Source of the DNA: Aplectana chamaeleonis
Taxonomy: Eukaryota; Nematoda; Chromadorea; Rhabditida; Cosmocercidae
Length of the DNA: 64,000 bases
Direction: 5' to 3'
Assembly: GCA_029168955.1 (NCBI GenBank)
Contig: JAPDOI010000137.1
Span: forward strand, 703,501 to 767,500
Positions 9,667 to 22,063 of the stretch are shown piece after piece. The stretch's first letter is position 1. The number at the start of each line of letters is the position of its first letter. The notes beneath the pieces are model-generated. The model searched no databases. It had not been told where the DNA came from and worked only from the letters and a program-made list of their open reading frames with translations. The translations under genes were made by a program, and so were the position numbers.

Positions 9667-12600
9667 GGGCCACAGAACGCCGTAGAAAGTGTGCGGGACC
9701 CAAATGAGAGTGCGCAGAACGCCGTAGGAAGTGTGTGGCACCCAAATAACAGTGCGCAAGACGCCGTAGAAAGTGCGCGGGACCCAAATGAGTGTGCGCA
9801 GGACGCCGTAGAAAGTGTGCGGGATCCAAATGGGTGCGCGCAGAACGCCGTAGAAAGTGTGTGGGACCCAAACGAGAGTGCACAGAACGCCGTAGAAAGT
9901 GTGCGGGACCCAAATGAGTGTGCGCCGGACGCCGTAGAAAGTGTGCGGGACCCAAATGAGTGTGCGCGAGACGCCGTAGAAAGTGTGCGGGACCCAAATA
10001 AGAGTGCGCCGGACGCCGTAGAAAGTGTGCGGGACCCAAATGAGAGTGCGCAGAACGTCGTAGAAAGTGTGGGGGACCCAAATAACAGTGCGTCGGACGC
10101 CGTAGAAAGTGTGTGGGACCCAAATGAGAGTGCGCAGGACGCCGTAGAAAGTGTGTGGGACCCAAATAACAGTGCGCCGGACGCCTCAGAAAGTGTATGG
10201 GACCCAAATAACAGTGCCTCGGACGCCGTAGAAAGTGTGTGGTACCCAAATGAGAGTGCGCAGGACGCCGTAGAAAGTGTGTGGGACCCAAATAACAGTG
10301 CGCTGGACGCCTCAGAAAGTGTGTGGGACCCAAATAACTGTGCGCCGGACGCCGTAGAAAGTGTGCGGGACCCAAATGAGAGTGCGCAGGACGCCGTACA
10401 AAGTGTGTAGGACCCAAATGAGAGTGCGCAGGACGCCGTAGAAAGTGTGTGGGACTGACCCAAATAACAGTGCGCCGGACGCCTCAGAAAGTGTGTGGGA
10501 CCCAAATAACAGTGCGCCGGACGCCGTAGAAAGTGTGTGGGACCCAAATGAGAGTGCGCAGGACGCCGTAGAAAGTGTGTGGGACCCAAATAACAGTGCG
10601 CCGGACGCCTCAGAAAGTGTGTGGGACCCAAATAACAGTGCCTCGGACGCCGTAGAAAGTGTGTGGGACCCAAATGAGAGTGCGCAGGACGCCGTAGAAA
10701 GTGTGTGGGACCCAAATAACAGTGCGCTGGACGCCTCAGAAAGTGTGTGGGACCCAAATAACTGTGCGCCGGACGCCGTAGAAAGTGTGCGGGACCCAAA
10801 TGAGAGTGCGCAGGACGCCGTACAAAGTGTGTAGGACCCAAATGAGAGTGCGCCGGACGCCTCAGAAAGTGTGTGGGACCCAAATAACAGTGCGCCGGAC
10901 GCCGTAGAAAGTGTGCGGGACCCAAATGAGAGTGCGCAGGCCGCCGTAGAAAGTGTGTGGGACCCAAATAACAGTGCGTCGGACGCCGTAGAAAGTGTGT
11001 GGGACCCAAATGAGAGTTCGCAGGACGCCGTAGAAAGTGTGCGGGACCCAAACGGGTGTGCGCAGAACGTCGTAGAAAGTGTGTGGGACCCAAATAACAG
11101 TGCGTCGGACGCCGTAGAAAGTGTGTGGGACCCAAATGAGAGTGCGCAGGACGCCGTAGAAAGTGTGTGGGACCCAAATAACAGTGCGCCGGACGCCGTA
11201 TAAAGTGTGCGGGACCCAAATAACAGTGCCTCGGACGCCGTAGAAAGTGTGTGGGACCCAAACGAGAGTGCGCAGGACGCCGTACAAAGTGTGTGGGACC
11301 CAAATGAGAGTGCGCAGGACGCCGTAGAAAGTGTGTGGGACCCAAATAACGGTGCGCCGGACGCCTCAGAAAGTGTGTGGGACCCAAATGAGAGTGCGCA
11401 GGACGCCGTAGAAAGTGTGTGGGACCCAAATAATAGTGCCTTGGACGCCGTAGAAAGTGTGTGGGACCCAAATAACAGTGCGCCGGACGCCGTAGAAAGT
11501 GTGCGGGACCCAAATGAGAGTGCGCAGGACGCCGTACAAAGTGTGTGGGACCCAAATGAGAGTGCGCAGGACGCCGTAGAAAGTGTGTGGGACCCAAATA
11601 ACAGTGCGCCGGACGCCTCAGAAAGTGTGTGGGACCCAAATAACAGTGCGCCGGACGCCGTAGAAAGTGTGCGGGACCCAAATGAGAGTGCGCAGGACGC
11701 CGTAGAAAGTGTGTGGGACCCAAATAACAGTGCGTCGGACGCCGTAGAAAGTGTGTGGGACCCAAATGAGAGTTCGCAGGACGCCGTAGAAAGTGTGCGG
11801 GACCCAAACGGGTGTGCGCAGAACGTCGTAGAAAGTGTGTGGGACCCAAATAACAGTGCGTCGGACGCCGTAGAAAGTGTGTGGGACCCAAATGAGAGTG
11901 CGCAGGACGCCGTAGAAAGTGTGTGGGACCCAAATAACAGTGCGCCGGACGCCTCAGAAAGTGTGTGGGACCCAAATAACAGTGCGTCGGACGCCGTAGA
12001 AAGTGTGTGGGACCCAAATGAGAGTTCACAGGACGCCGTAGAAAGTGTGCGGGACCCAAACGGGTGTGCGCAGAACGTCGTAGAAAGTGTGTGGGACCCA
12101 AATAACAGTGCCTCGGACGCCGTAGAAAGTGTGTGGGACCCAAATGAGAGTGCGCAGGACGCCGTAGAAAGTGTGTGGGACTGACCCAAATAACAGTGCG
12201 CCGGACGCCTCAGAAAGTGTGTGGGACCCAAATAACAGTGCGCCGGACGCCGTAGAAAGTGTGTGGGACCCAAACGAGAGTGCGCAGGACGCCGTACAAA
12301 GTGTGTAGGACCCAAATGAGAGTGCGCAGGACGCCGTAGAAAGTGTGTGGGACTGACCCAAATAACAGTGCGCCGGACGCCTCAGAAAGTGTGTGGGACC
12401 CAAATAACAGTGCGCCGGACGCCGTAGAAAGTGTGCGGGACCCAAATGAGAGTGCGCAGGACGCCGTAGAAAGTGTGTGGGACCCAAATAACAGTGCGTC
12501 GGACGCCGTAGAAAGTGTGTGGGACCCAAATGAGAGTTCGCAGGACGCCGTAGAAAGTGTGCGGGACCCAAACGGGTGTGCGCAGAACGTCGTAGAAAGT

Positions 12601-15600
12601 GTGTGGGACCCAAATAACAGTGCGTCGGACGCCGTAGAAAGTGTGTGGGACCCAAATGAGAGTGCGCAGGACGCCGTAGAAAGTGTGTAGGACCCAAATG
12701 AGAGTGCGCAGGACGCCGTAGAAAGTGTGTGGGACCCAAATAACAGTGCGCCGGACGCCTCAGAAAGTGTGTGGGACCCAAATGAGAGTGCGCAGGACGC
12801 CGTAGAAAGTGTGTGGGACCCAAATAACAGTGCGCTGGACGCCCCAGAAAGTGTGTGGGACCCAAATAACTGTGCGCCGGACGCTGTAGAAAGTGTGCGG
12901 GACCCAAATGAGAGTGCGCAGGACGCCGTACAAAGTGTGTAGGACCCAAATGAGAGTGCGCAGGACGCCGTAGAAAGTGTGTGGGACTGGCCCAAATAAC
13001 AGTGCGCCGGACGCCTCAGAAAGTGTGTGGGACCCAAATAACAGTGCGCCGGACGCCGTAGAAAGTGTGCGGGACCCAAATGAGAGTGCGCAGGACGCCG
13101 TAGAAAGTGTGTGGGACCCAAATAACAGTGCGTCGGACGCCGTAGAAAGTGTGCGGGACCCAAATGAGAGTGCGGAGGACGCCGTAGAGAGTGTGCAGGA
13201 CCCAAACGGGTGTGCGCAGAACGTCGTAGAAAGTGTGTGGGACCCAAATAACAGTGCGCCGGACGCCGTAGAAAGTGTGCGGGACCCAAATGAGTGTGCG
13301 CAGAACGTCGTAGAAAGTGTGTGGGACCCAAATAACAGTGCGCCGGACGCCGTAGAAAGTGTGTGGGACCCAAATAACAGTGCGTCGGACGCCGTAGAAA
13401 GTGTGTGGGACCCAAATGAGAGTTCACAGGACGCCGTAGAAAGTGTGCGGGACCCAAACGGGTGTGCGCAGAACGTCGTAGAAAGTGTGTGGGACCCAAA
13501 TAACAGTGCGTCGGACGCCGTAGAAAGTGTGTGGGACCCAAATGAGAGTGCGCAGGACGCCGTAGAAAGTGTGTGGGACCCAAATAACAGTGCGCCGGAC
13601 GCCGTAGAAAGTGTGTGGGACCCAAATAACAGTGCGTCGGACGCCGTAGAAAGTGTGTGGGACCCAAATGAGAGTGCGCAGGACGCCGCAGAAAGTGTGT
13701 GGGACTGACCCAAATAACAGTGCGCCGGACGCCTCAGAAAGTGTGTGGGACCCAAATAACAGTGCGCCGGACGCCGTAGAAAGTGTGCGGGACCCAAATG
13801 AGAGTGCGCAGGACGCCGTAGAAAGTGTGTGGGACCCAAATAACAGTGCGTCGGACGCCGTAGAAAGTGTGTGGGACCCAAATGAGAGTTCGCAGGACGC
13901 CGTAGAAAGTGTGCGGGACCCAAACGGGTGTGCGCAGAACGCCTCAGAAAGTGTGTGGGACCCAAATAACAGTGCGTCGGACGCCGTAGAAAGTGTGTGG
14001 GACCCAAATGAGAGTGCGCAGGACGCCGTAGAAAGTGTGTGGGACCCAAATAACAGTGCGCCGGACGCCTCAGAAAGTGTGTGGGACCCAAATAACAGTG
14101 CGTCGCACGCCGTAGAAAGTGTGTGGGACCCAATTAAGAGTTCGCAGGACGCCGTAGAAATTGTGCGGGACCCAAACGGGTGTGCGCAGAACGTCGTAGA
14201 AAGTGTGCGGGACCCAAATAACAGTGCGCCGGACGCCTCAGAAAGTGTGTGGGACCCAAATAACAGTGCGCAGGACGCCGTAGAAAGTGTGTGGGACCCA
14301 AATAACAGTGCGCTGGACGCCTCAGAAAGTGTGTGGGACCCAAATAACAGTGCGTCGGACGCCGTAGAAAGTGTGTGGGACCCAAATGAGAGTTCGCAGG
14401 ACGCCGTAGAAAGTGTGCGGGACCCAAACGGGTGTGCGCAGAACGTCGTAGAAAGTGTGTGGGACCCAAATAACAGTGCGTCGGACGCCGTAGAAAGTGT
14501 GTGGGACCCAAATGAGAGTGCGCAGGACGCCGTAGAAAGTTTGTGGGACTGACCCAAATAAATAACAGTGCGCCGGACGCCTCAGAAAGTGTGTGGGACC
14601 CAAATAACAGTGCGTCGGACGCCGTAGAAAGTGTGTGGGACCCAAGTGGGATGCGCAGGAGGCCGTAGAAAGTTTGCGGGACCCAAATAACAGTGCGCAG
14701 GACGCCGTAGAAAGTGTGCGGGACCCAAATGAGAGTGCGTAGGACGCCGTAGAAAGTGTGCGGGACCCAAATGAGTGTGCGCAGAACGCCGTAGAAAGTG
14801 TGTGGGACCCAAATGAGAGTGCGCAGAACGCCGTAGAAAGTGTGCGGGACCCAAATGAGTGTGCGCCGGACGCCGTAGAAAGTGTGCGGGACCCAAATGA
14901 GTGTGCGCGAGACGCCGTAGAAAGTGTGCGGGACCCAAACGAGAGTGCACAGAACGCCGTAGAAAGTGTGCGGGACCCAAATGAGTGTGCGCCGGACGCC
15001 GTAGAAAGTGTGGGGGACCCAAATGAGAGTTCGCAGGACGCCGTAGAAAGTGTGTGGGACCCAAATATCAGTGCGCCGGAGGCCGTAGAAAGTGTGTGGG
15101 ACCCAAATGAGAGTGCGCAGGACGCCGTAGCAAGTGTGCGGGACCCAGATGGGTGCGCGCAGAACGCCGTAGAAAGTGTGTGGAACCCAAATAACAGTGC
15201 GCAGAACGCCGTAGAAAGTGTGCGGGACCCTAATGAGTGTGCGCAGAACGCCGTAGAAAGTGTGCGGGACCCAAATGAGTGTGCGCAGGGCGCCGTAGAA
15301 AGTGTGTGGGACCCAAATAACAGTGCGCCGGACGCCGTAGAAAGTGTGCGGGACCCAAATGAGAGTGCGCAGAACGTCGTAGAAAGTGTGTGGGACCCAA
15401 ATAACAGTGCGTCGGACGCCGTAGAAAGTGTGTGGGACCCAAATGAGAGTGCGCAGGACGCCGTAGAAAGTGTGTGGGACCCAAATAACAGTGCGCCGGA
15501 CGCCTCAGAAAGTGTATGGGACCCAAATAACAGTGCCTCGGACGCCGTAGAAAGTGTGCGGGACCCAAATGAGAGTGCGCAGAACGCCGTAGGAAGTGTG

Positions 15601-18600
15601 TGGCACCCAAATAACAGTGCGCAAGACGCCGTAGAAAGTGCGCGGGACCCAAATAACTGTGCGCCGGACGGCGTAGAAAGTGTGCGGGACCCAAATGAGA
15701 GTGCGCAGGACGCCGTACAAAGTGTGTAGGACCCAAATGAGAGTGCGCAGGACGCCGTAGAAAGTGTGTGGGACTGGCCCAAATAACAGTGCGCCGGACG
15801 CCTCAGAAAGTGTGGGGGACCCAAATAACAGTGCGCCGGACGCCGTAGTAAGTGTGTGGGACCCAAATGAGAGAGTGTGTGGGACCCAAATAACAGTGCG
15901 CCGGACGCCTCAGAAAGTGTGTGGGACCCAAATAACAGTGCCTCGGACGCCGTAGAAAGTGTGTGGGACCCAAATGAGAGTGCGCAGGACGCCGTAGAAA
16001 GTGTGTGGGACCCAAATAACAGTGCGCTGGACGCCTCAGAAAGTATGTGGGACCCAAATAACAGTGCGCCGGACGCCGTAGAAAGTGTGCGGGACCCAAA
16101 TGAGAGTGCGCAGAACGCCGTAGAAAGTGTGTGGGACCCAAATGAGAGTGCGCCGGACGCCTCAGAAAGTGTGTGGGACCCAAATAACAGTGCGCCGGAC
16201 GCCGTAGAAAGTGTGCGGGACCCAAATGAGAGTGCGCAGGACGCCGTAGAAAGTGTGTGGGACCCAAATAACAGTGCGTCGGACGCCGTAGAAAGTGTGT
16301 GGGACCCAAATGAGAGTTCGCAGGACGCCGTAGAAAGTGTGCGGGACCCAAATAACAGTGCGTCGGACGCCGTAGAAAGTGTGTGGGACCCAAATGAGAG
16401 TGCGCAGGACGCCGTAGAAAGTGTGTGGGACCCAAATAACAGTGCGCCGGACGCCTCAGAAAGTGTGTGGGACCCAAATAACAGTGCGCCGGACGCCGTA
16501 GAAAGTGTGTGGGACCCAAATGAGAGTGCGCAGGACGCCGTAGAAAGTGTGTGGGACCCAAATGAGAGTGCGCAGGACGCCGTAGAAAGTGTGTGGGACC
16601 CAAATAACAGTGCGTCGGACGCCGTAGAAAGTGTGTGGGACCCAAATGAGAGTTCGCAGGACGCCGTAGAAAGTGTGCGGGACCCAAACGGGTGTGCGCA
16701 GAACGTCGTAGAAAGTGTGTGGGACCCAAATAACAGTGCGTCGGACGCCGTAGAAAGTGTGTGGGACCCAAATGAGAGTGCGCAGGACGCCGTAGAAAGT
16801 GTGTGGGACCCAAATAACAGTGCGCCGGACGCCTCAGAAAGTGTGTGGGACCCAAATAACAGTGCCTCGGACGCCGTAGAAAGTGTGTGGGACCCAAACG
16901 AGAGTGCGCAGGACGCCGTACAAAGTGTGTAGGACCCAAATGAGAGTGCGCAGGACGCCGTAGAAAGTGTGTGGGACCCAAATAACAGTGCGCCGGACGC
17001 CTCAGAAAGTGTGTGGGACCCAAATGAGAGTGCGCAGGACGCCGTAGAAAGTGTGTGGGACCCAAATAACAGTGCGCTGGACGCCCCAGAAAGTGTGTGG
17101 GACCCAAATAACTGTGCGCCGGACGCTGTAGAAAGTGTGCGGGACCCAAATGAGAGTGCGCAGGACGCCGTACAAAGTGTGTAGGACCCAAATGAGAGTG
17201 CGCAGGACGCCGTAGAAAGTGTGTGGGACTGACCCAAATAACAGTGCGCCGGACGCCTCAGAAAGTGTGTGGGACCCAAATAACAGTGCGCCGGACGCCG
17301 TAGAAAGTGTGCGGGACCCAAATGAGAGTGCGCAGGACGCCGTAGAAAGTGTGTGGGACCCAAATAACAGTGCGTCGGACGCCGTAGAAAGTGTGTGGGA
17401 CCCAAATGAGAGTTCGCAGGACGCCGTAGAAAGTGTGGGGCACCCAATGGGGTGTGCGCAGAACGTCGTAGAAAGTGTGTGGGACCCAAATAACAGTGCG
17501 TCGGACGCCGTAGAAAGTGTGTGGGACCCAAATGAGAGTGCGCAGGACGCCGTAGAAAGTGTGTGGGACCCAAATAACAGTGCGCCGGACGCCTGACGCC
17601 GTAGAAAGTGTGTGGGACCCAAATAACAGTGCGTCGGACGCCGTAGAAAGTGTGTGGGACCCAAATGAGAGTGCGCAGGACGCCATAGAAAGTGTGTGGG
17701 ACCCAAAAGAGAGTGCGCAGAACGCCGTAAAAAGTGTGTGGGACCCAAATAACTGTGCGCCGGACGTCGTAGAAAGTGTGTGGGACCCAAATGAGAGTGC
17801 GCAAGACGCCGTAGAAAGTGTGTGGGACCCAAATAACAGTGCGCTGGAAGCCTCAGAAAGTGTGTGGGACCCAAATAACAGTGCGTCGGACGCCGTAGAA
17901 AGTGTGTGGGACTCAAATGAGAGTGCGCAGGACGCCGTAGAAAGTGTGTGGGACCCAAATAACAGCGCGTCGGACGCCGTAGAAAGTGTGTGGGACCCAA
18001 TTAACAGTGCGCCCGACGCCGTAGAAAGTTTGTTGGACCCAAATGAGAGTGCTCAGGACGCCGTAGAAAGTGTGTGGGACCCAAATGACAGTGCGCAGGA
18101 CGCCGTAGAAAGTGTGTGGGACCCAAATAACAGTGCGCAGGACGCCGTAGAAAGTGTGTGGGACCCAAATAACAGTGCGCCGGACGCCGTAGAAAGTGTG
18201 CGGGACCCAGGTGAGTGTGCGCAGGACGCCGTAGAACGTGTGTGGAACCCAAATAACAGTGCACCGTTCGTCGTAGAAAGTGTGAGGGACCCAAATGAGT
18301 GTGCGCAGAACGCCGTAGAAAGTGTGTGGGACCCAAATAACAGTGCGCCGGACGCCGTAGAAAGTGTGTGGAACCCAAATAACACTGCACCGGGCGCCGT
18401 AGAAAGTGTGTGGAACCCAAATAACAGTGCGCCGGACGCCGTAGAAAGTGTGCGGGACCCAAATAACAGTGCCTTGGACGCCGTAGAAAGTGTGTGGGAC
18501 CCAAACGAGAGTGCGCAGGACGCCGTAGAAAGTGTGTGGGACCCAAATGAGAGTGCGCAGGACGCCGTAGAAAGTGTGTGGGACCCAAATAACAGTGCGC

Positions 18601-21029
18601 CGGACGCCTCAGAAAGTGTGTGGGACCCAAATGAGAGTGCGCCGGACGCCGTAGAAAGTGTGCGGGACCCAAATGAGAGTGCGCAGGACGCCGTAGAAAG
18701 GGTGCGGGACCCAAATGAGAGTGGGCAGGACGGCGTAGAAAGTGTGCGGGAGCCAAATGAGAGTGCGCAGCACGCCGTAGAAAGTGTGCGGGACCCAAAT
18801 GAGAGTGCGCAGTACGCCGTAGAAAGTGTATGGGACCCAAATAAGAGTGCGCAGGACGCCGTAGAAAGTGTGTGGGACCCAAATGAGAGTGCGCAGAACG
18901 CCGTAGAAAGTGTGTGGGACCCAAATAACAGTGCGCCGGACGCCGTAGAAAGTGTGCGGGACCCAAATGAGAGTGCGCAGGACGCCGTAGAAAGTGTGTG
19001 GGACCCAAATAGCAGTGCGCCGGACGCCGTAGAAAGTGCGCGGGACCCAAATCCAAATAACAGTGCGTCGGACGCCGTAGAAAGTGTGTGGGACCCAAAT
19101 GAAAGTTCGCAGGACGCCGTAGAAAGCGGGCGGGACCCAAACGGGTGTGCGCAGAACGTCGTAGAAAGTGTGTGGGACCCAAATAACAGTGCGTCGGACG
19201 CCGTAGAAAGTGTGTGGGACCCAAATGAGAGTGCGCAGGACGCCGTAGAAAGTGTGTGGGACCCAAATAACAGTGCGCCGGACGCCTCAGAAAGTGTGTG
19301 GGACCCAAATAACAGTGCGTCGGACGCTGTAAAAAGTGTGTGGGACCCAAATGAGAGTGCGCAGGACGCCGTAGAAAGTGTGTGGGACCCAAATGAGAGT
19401 GCGCAGAACGCCGTAGAAAGTGTGTGGGACCCAAATAACAGTGCGCCGGACGCCGTAGAAAGTGTGCGGGACCCAAATGAGAGTGCGCAGGACGCCGTAG
19501 AAAGTGTGTGGGACCCAAATAATAGTGCGTCGGACGCCGTAGAAAGTGTGTGGGACCCAAATGAGAGTGCGCCGGACGCCGTAGAAAGTGTGCGGGACCC
19601 AAATGAGAGTGCGCAGGACGCCGTAGAAAGTGTGTGGGACCCAAATAACAGTGCGCCGGACGCCGTAGAAAGTGTGTGGGACCCAAATGAGAGTGCGCAG
19701 GACGCCGTAGAAAGTGTGTGGGACCCAAATAACAGTGCGCCGGACGCCTCAGAAAGTGTGTGGGACCCAAATAACAGTGCGTCGGACGCCGTAGAAAGTG
19801 TGTGGGACCCAAATGAGAGTTCGCAGGACGCCGTAGAAAGTGTGCGGGACCCAAACGGGTGTGCGCAGAACGTCGTAGAAAGTGTGTGGGACCCAAATAA
19901 CAGTGCGTCGGACGCCGTAGAAAGTGTGTGGGACCCAAATGAGAGTGCGCAGGACGCCGTAGAAAGTGTGTGGGACCCAAATAACAGTGCGCCGGACGCC
20001 TCAGAAAGTGTGTGGGACCCAAATAACAGTGCGTCGGACGCCGTAGAAAGTGTGTGGGACCCAAATGAGAGTTCACAGGACGCCGTAGAAAGTGTGCGGG
20101 ACCCAAACGGGTGTGCGCAGAACGTCGTAGAAAGTGTGTGGGACCCAAATAACAGTGCCTCGGACGCCGTAGAAAGTGTGTGGGACCCAAATGAGAGTGC
20201 GCAGGACGCCGTAGAAAGTGTGTGGGACCCAAATAACAGTGCGCTGGACGCCTCAGAAAGTGTGTGGGACCCAAATAACAGTGCGTCGGACGCCGTAGAA
20301 AGTGTGGGGGACCCAAATGAGAGTGCGCAGGACGCCGTAGAAAGTGTGCGGGACCCAAACGGGTGTGCGCAGAACGTCGTAGAAAGTGTGTGGGACCCAA
20401 ATAACAGTGCGTCGGACGCCGTAGAAAGTGTGTGGGACCCAAATGAGAGTGCGCAGGACGCCGTAGAAAGTGTGTGGGACCCAAATAACAGTGCGCCGGA
20501 CGCCTCAGAAAGTGTGTGGGACCCAAATAACAGTGCCTCGGACGCCGTAGAAAGTGTGTGGGACCCAAATGAGAGTGCGCAGGACGCCGTAGAAAGTGTG
20601 TGGGACCCAAATAACAGTGCGCTGGACGCCTCAGAAAGTGTGTGGGACCCAAATAACAGTGCGTCGGACGCCGTAGAAAGTGTGTGGGACCCAAGTGGGA
20701 TGCGCCGGAGGCCGTAGAAAGTTTGCGGGACCCAAATAACAGTGCGTCGGACGCCGTAGAAAGTGTGTGGGACCCAAATGAGAGTTCGCAGGACGCCGTA
20801 GAAAGTGTGCGGGACCCAAACGGGTGTGCGCAGAACGCCGTAGAAAGTGTGTGGGACCCAAATAACAGTGCGTCGGACGCCGTAGAAAGTGTGGGGGACC
20901 CAAATGAGAGTGCGCAGGACGCCGTAGAAAGTGTGTGGGACCCAAATAACAGTGCGTCGGACGCCGTAGAAAGTGTGTGGGACCCAAGTGGGATGCGCCG
21001 GAGGCCGTAGAAAGTTTGCGGGACCCAAA
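9667..21029. repeat. 42-bp minisatellite array 1, about 270 units
   Basis: Typical unit: GTGTGCGGGACCCAAATGAG, then AGTGCGCAGGACGCCGTAG, then AAA. By length (11.36 kb / 42 bp) it holds about 270 units. Variants alternate mainly between AATAACAGTGCGCCGG, AATGAGAGTGCGCAGG and AACGGGTGTGCGCAGAACGTC types, giving 84-bp dimers and longer higher-order blocks. Eight units carry a 4-bp insertion (GGGACTGACCC or GGGACTGGCCC; near 10,451, 12,179, 12,350, 12,984, 13,702, 14,546, 15,772 and 17,226) that marks duplicated blocks. Units at the edges, and at about 14,640-15,300 and 18,000-18,300, are more diverse and closer to array 2. The unit is 14 codons without stops in several frames, so open frames up to 1,160 codons arise on both strands; none has a start context, splice signal or non-repeat domain supporting a protein. 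Confidence 0.97.
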
Positions 21030-21181
21030 TACAAGCACGCCCATGCCTATCATTTTTCCCGCAGGGCTACCGTAGCCATTATTGAACAAAACATGATAAC
21101 GAACGATAAAACACGCTCATAACATGCGGGGTATAAAAGGGCAGAGGAGCGGTATGCATTCATTCACACACCGCTCTCTTC
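21030..21181. repeat. Right flank of duplicated block, copy 1 (first part)
   Basis: Matches 25,235-25,390 (CACGCCCATGCC, GATAACGAACGATAA, TATGCATTCATT). The homology is interrupted at 21,181 by an inserted element and resumes at 21,735, running to 22,063. Confidence 0.9.
21132..21139 (+). promoter_or_regulatory. TATA-box-like motif, copy 1
   Basis: GGGTATAAAAGGG matches the eukaryotic TATA-box consensus. It is unchanged in copy 2 at 25,336-25,343, and CATTCATT, a possible start region, lies about 25-30 bp downstream in both. No coding sequence follows. If functional it would drive rightward transcription away from the minisatellite. Confidence 0.35.
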
Positions 21182-21734
21182 GGCCCCGGTCAGAGTTGGT
21201 GCTATTTGCATCTGCAACCCACCGACTCCCCCCAACACCTCCCCGCACCCCCGCTCCCCCCAACACCCCCCAATACCCACCCGGTTGATACGTATGATTA
21301 GAATGATGGAGTGAGGTTGAGAAAATCACTCGGTGTATCCAACTAGATATGACGATGATTACGTGGCCAACAGGATTGCACCTGTTCAAAGAAATAGTGA
21401 AGGAGAGTATGGTGAAGTAACGGAGGTAGCAGTAAGGTTAGCTTTCTAGTGATACGCAATGTTTAATCATTGGCCCGCCCACCCGGTGATTTTCTCATCC
21501 ACGTAAAGAATGGATATCGACCGCGTCGGATACACCGAGTGATTTTCTCAGCCTCACTCCATCATTTTAAACATACGTATCGACCGGGTGGGTGTTGGGG
21601 GGTGCGGGGGGATGTTGGGGGGTGTTGGGGGGTGCGGCGGGAAACACCGAGTGATTTTTGCATCCCATTTCCAATGCATTCCGTGTGTATCGACCGGGCT
21701 GGAGACGTCGGCTCATCCGACTATGACCGGGGCC
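21182..21734. mobile_element. 553-bp inverted-repeat element with 3-bp TTC duplication
   Basis: Ends are GGCCCCGGTCA and TGACCGGGGCC, a perfect 11-bp inverted repeat, with the resemblance continuing inward (AGTTGG versus AGTCGG). Further inverted segments (TGATGGAGTGAGG.../...CCTCACTCCATCA at about 21,312 and 21,555) flank C-rich and G-rich CCCCCCAACACC-type runs. TTC occurs on both sides. Copy 2 at about 25,380-25,395 shows the uninterrupted site CTCTTCGAGAAG, which proves insertion and a 3-bp duplication. Such duplications fit PIF/Harbinger or CACTA-type elements. It is non-autonomous. Confidence 0.85.
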
Positions 21735-22063
21735 TTCGAGAAGCCACTGGAAAGTGGCTAAGGAGGTGAAAATTGTGCAAACATGATTGGTGGCTACTAC
21801 GATGTGCTTACTATATCCAAGCTGACACTTGGAAAAATTCGAAGGAGGGTTAGGTAGCCCTGAAAAAAAATGATCGACATGGGCGTGATAGTGACCCAAA
21901 TAGGTGTACGCAGAACGCCGTAGAAAGTGTGCAGGACATCAGAGCGTGCGTGCAGGACGTCATAGAAGGGGGGGGGGGCAGGGCATCAGTAGGTTTGCTT
22001 TGAATTAACACCACCAGGCATAAACCATGTTAGAAAGGAAACCTTCAGGAAAAAATAAATGAA

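Noticed and set aside
9667..21029. CRISPR-like or transposon-internal array
   Set aside because: There are no constant repeats separated by unique spacers. It is a head-to-tail 42-bp minisatellite in a eukaryote.
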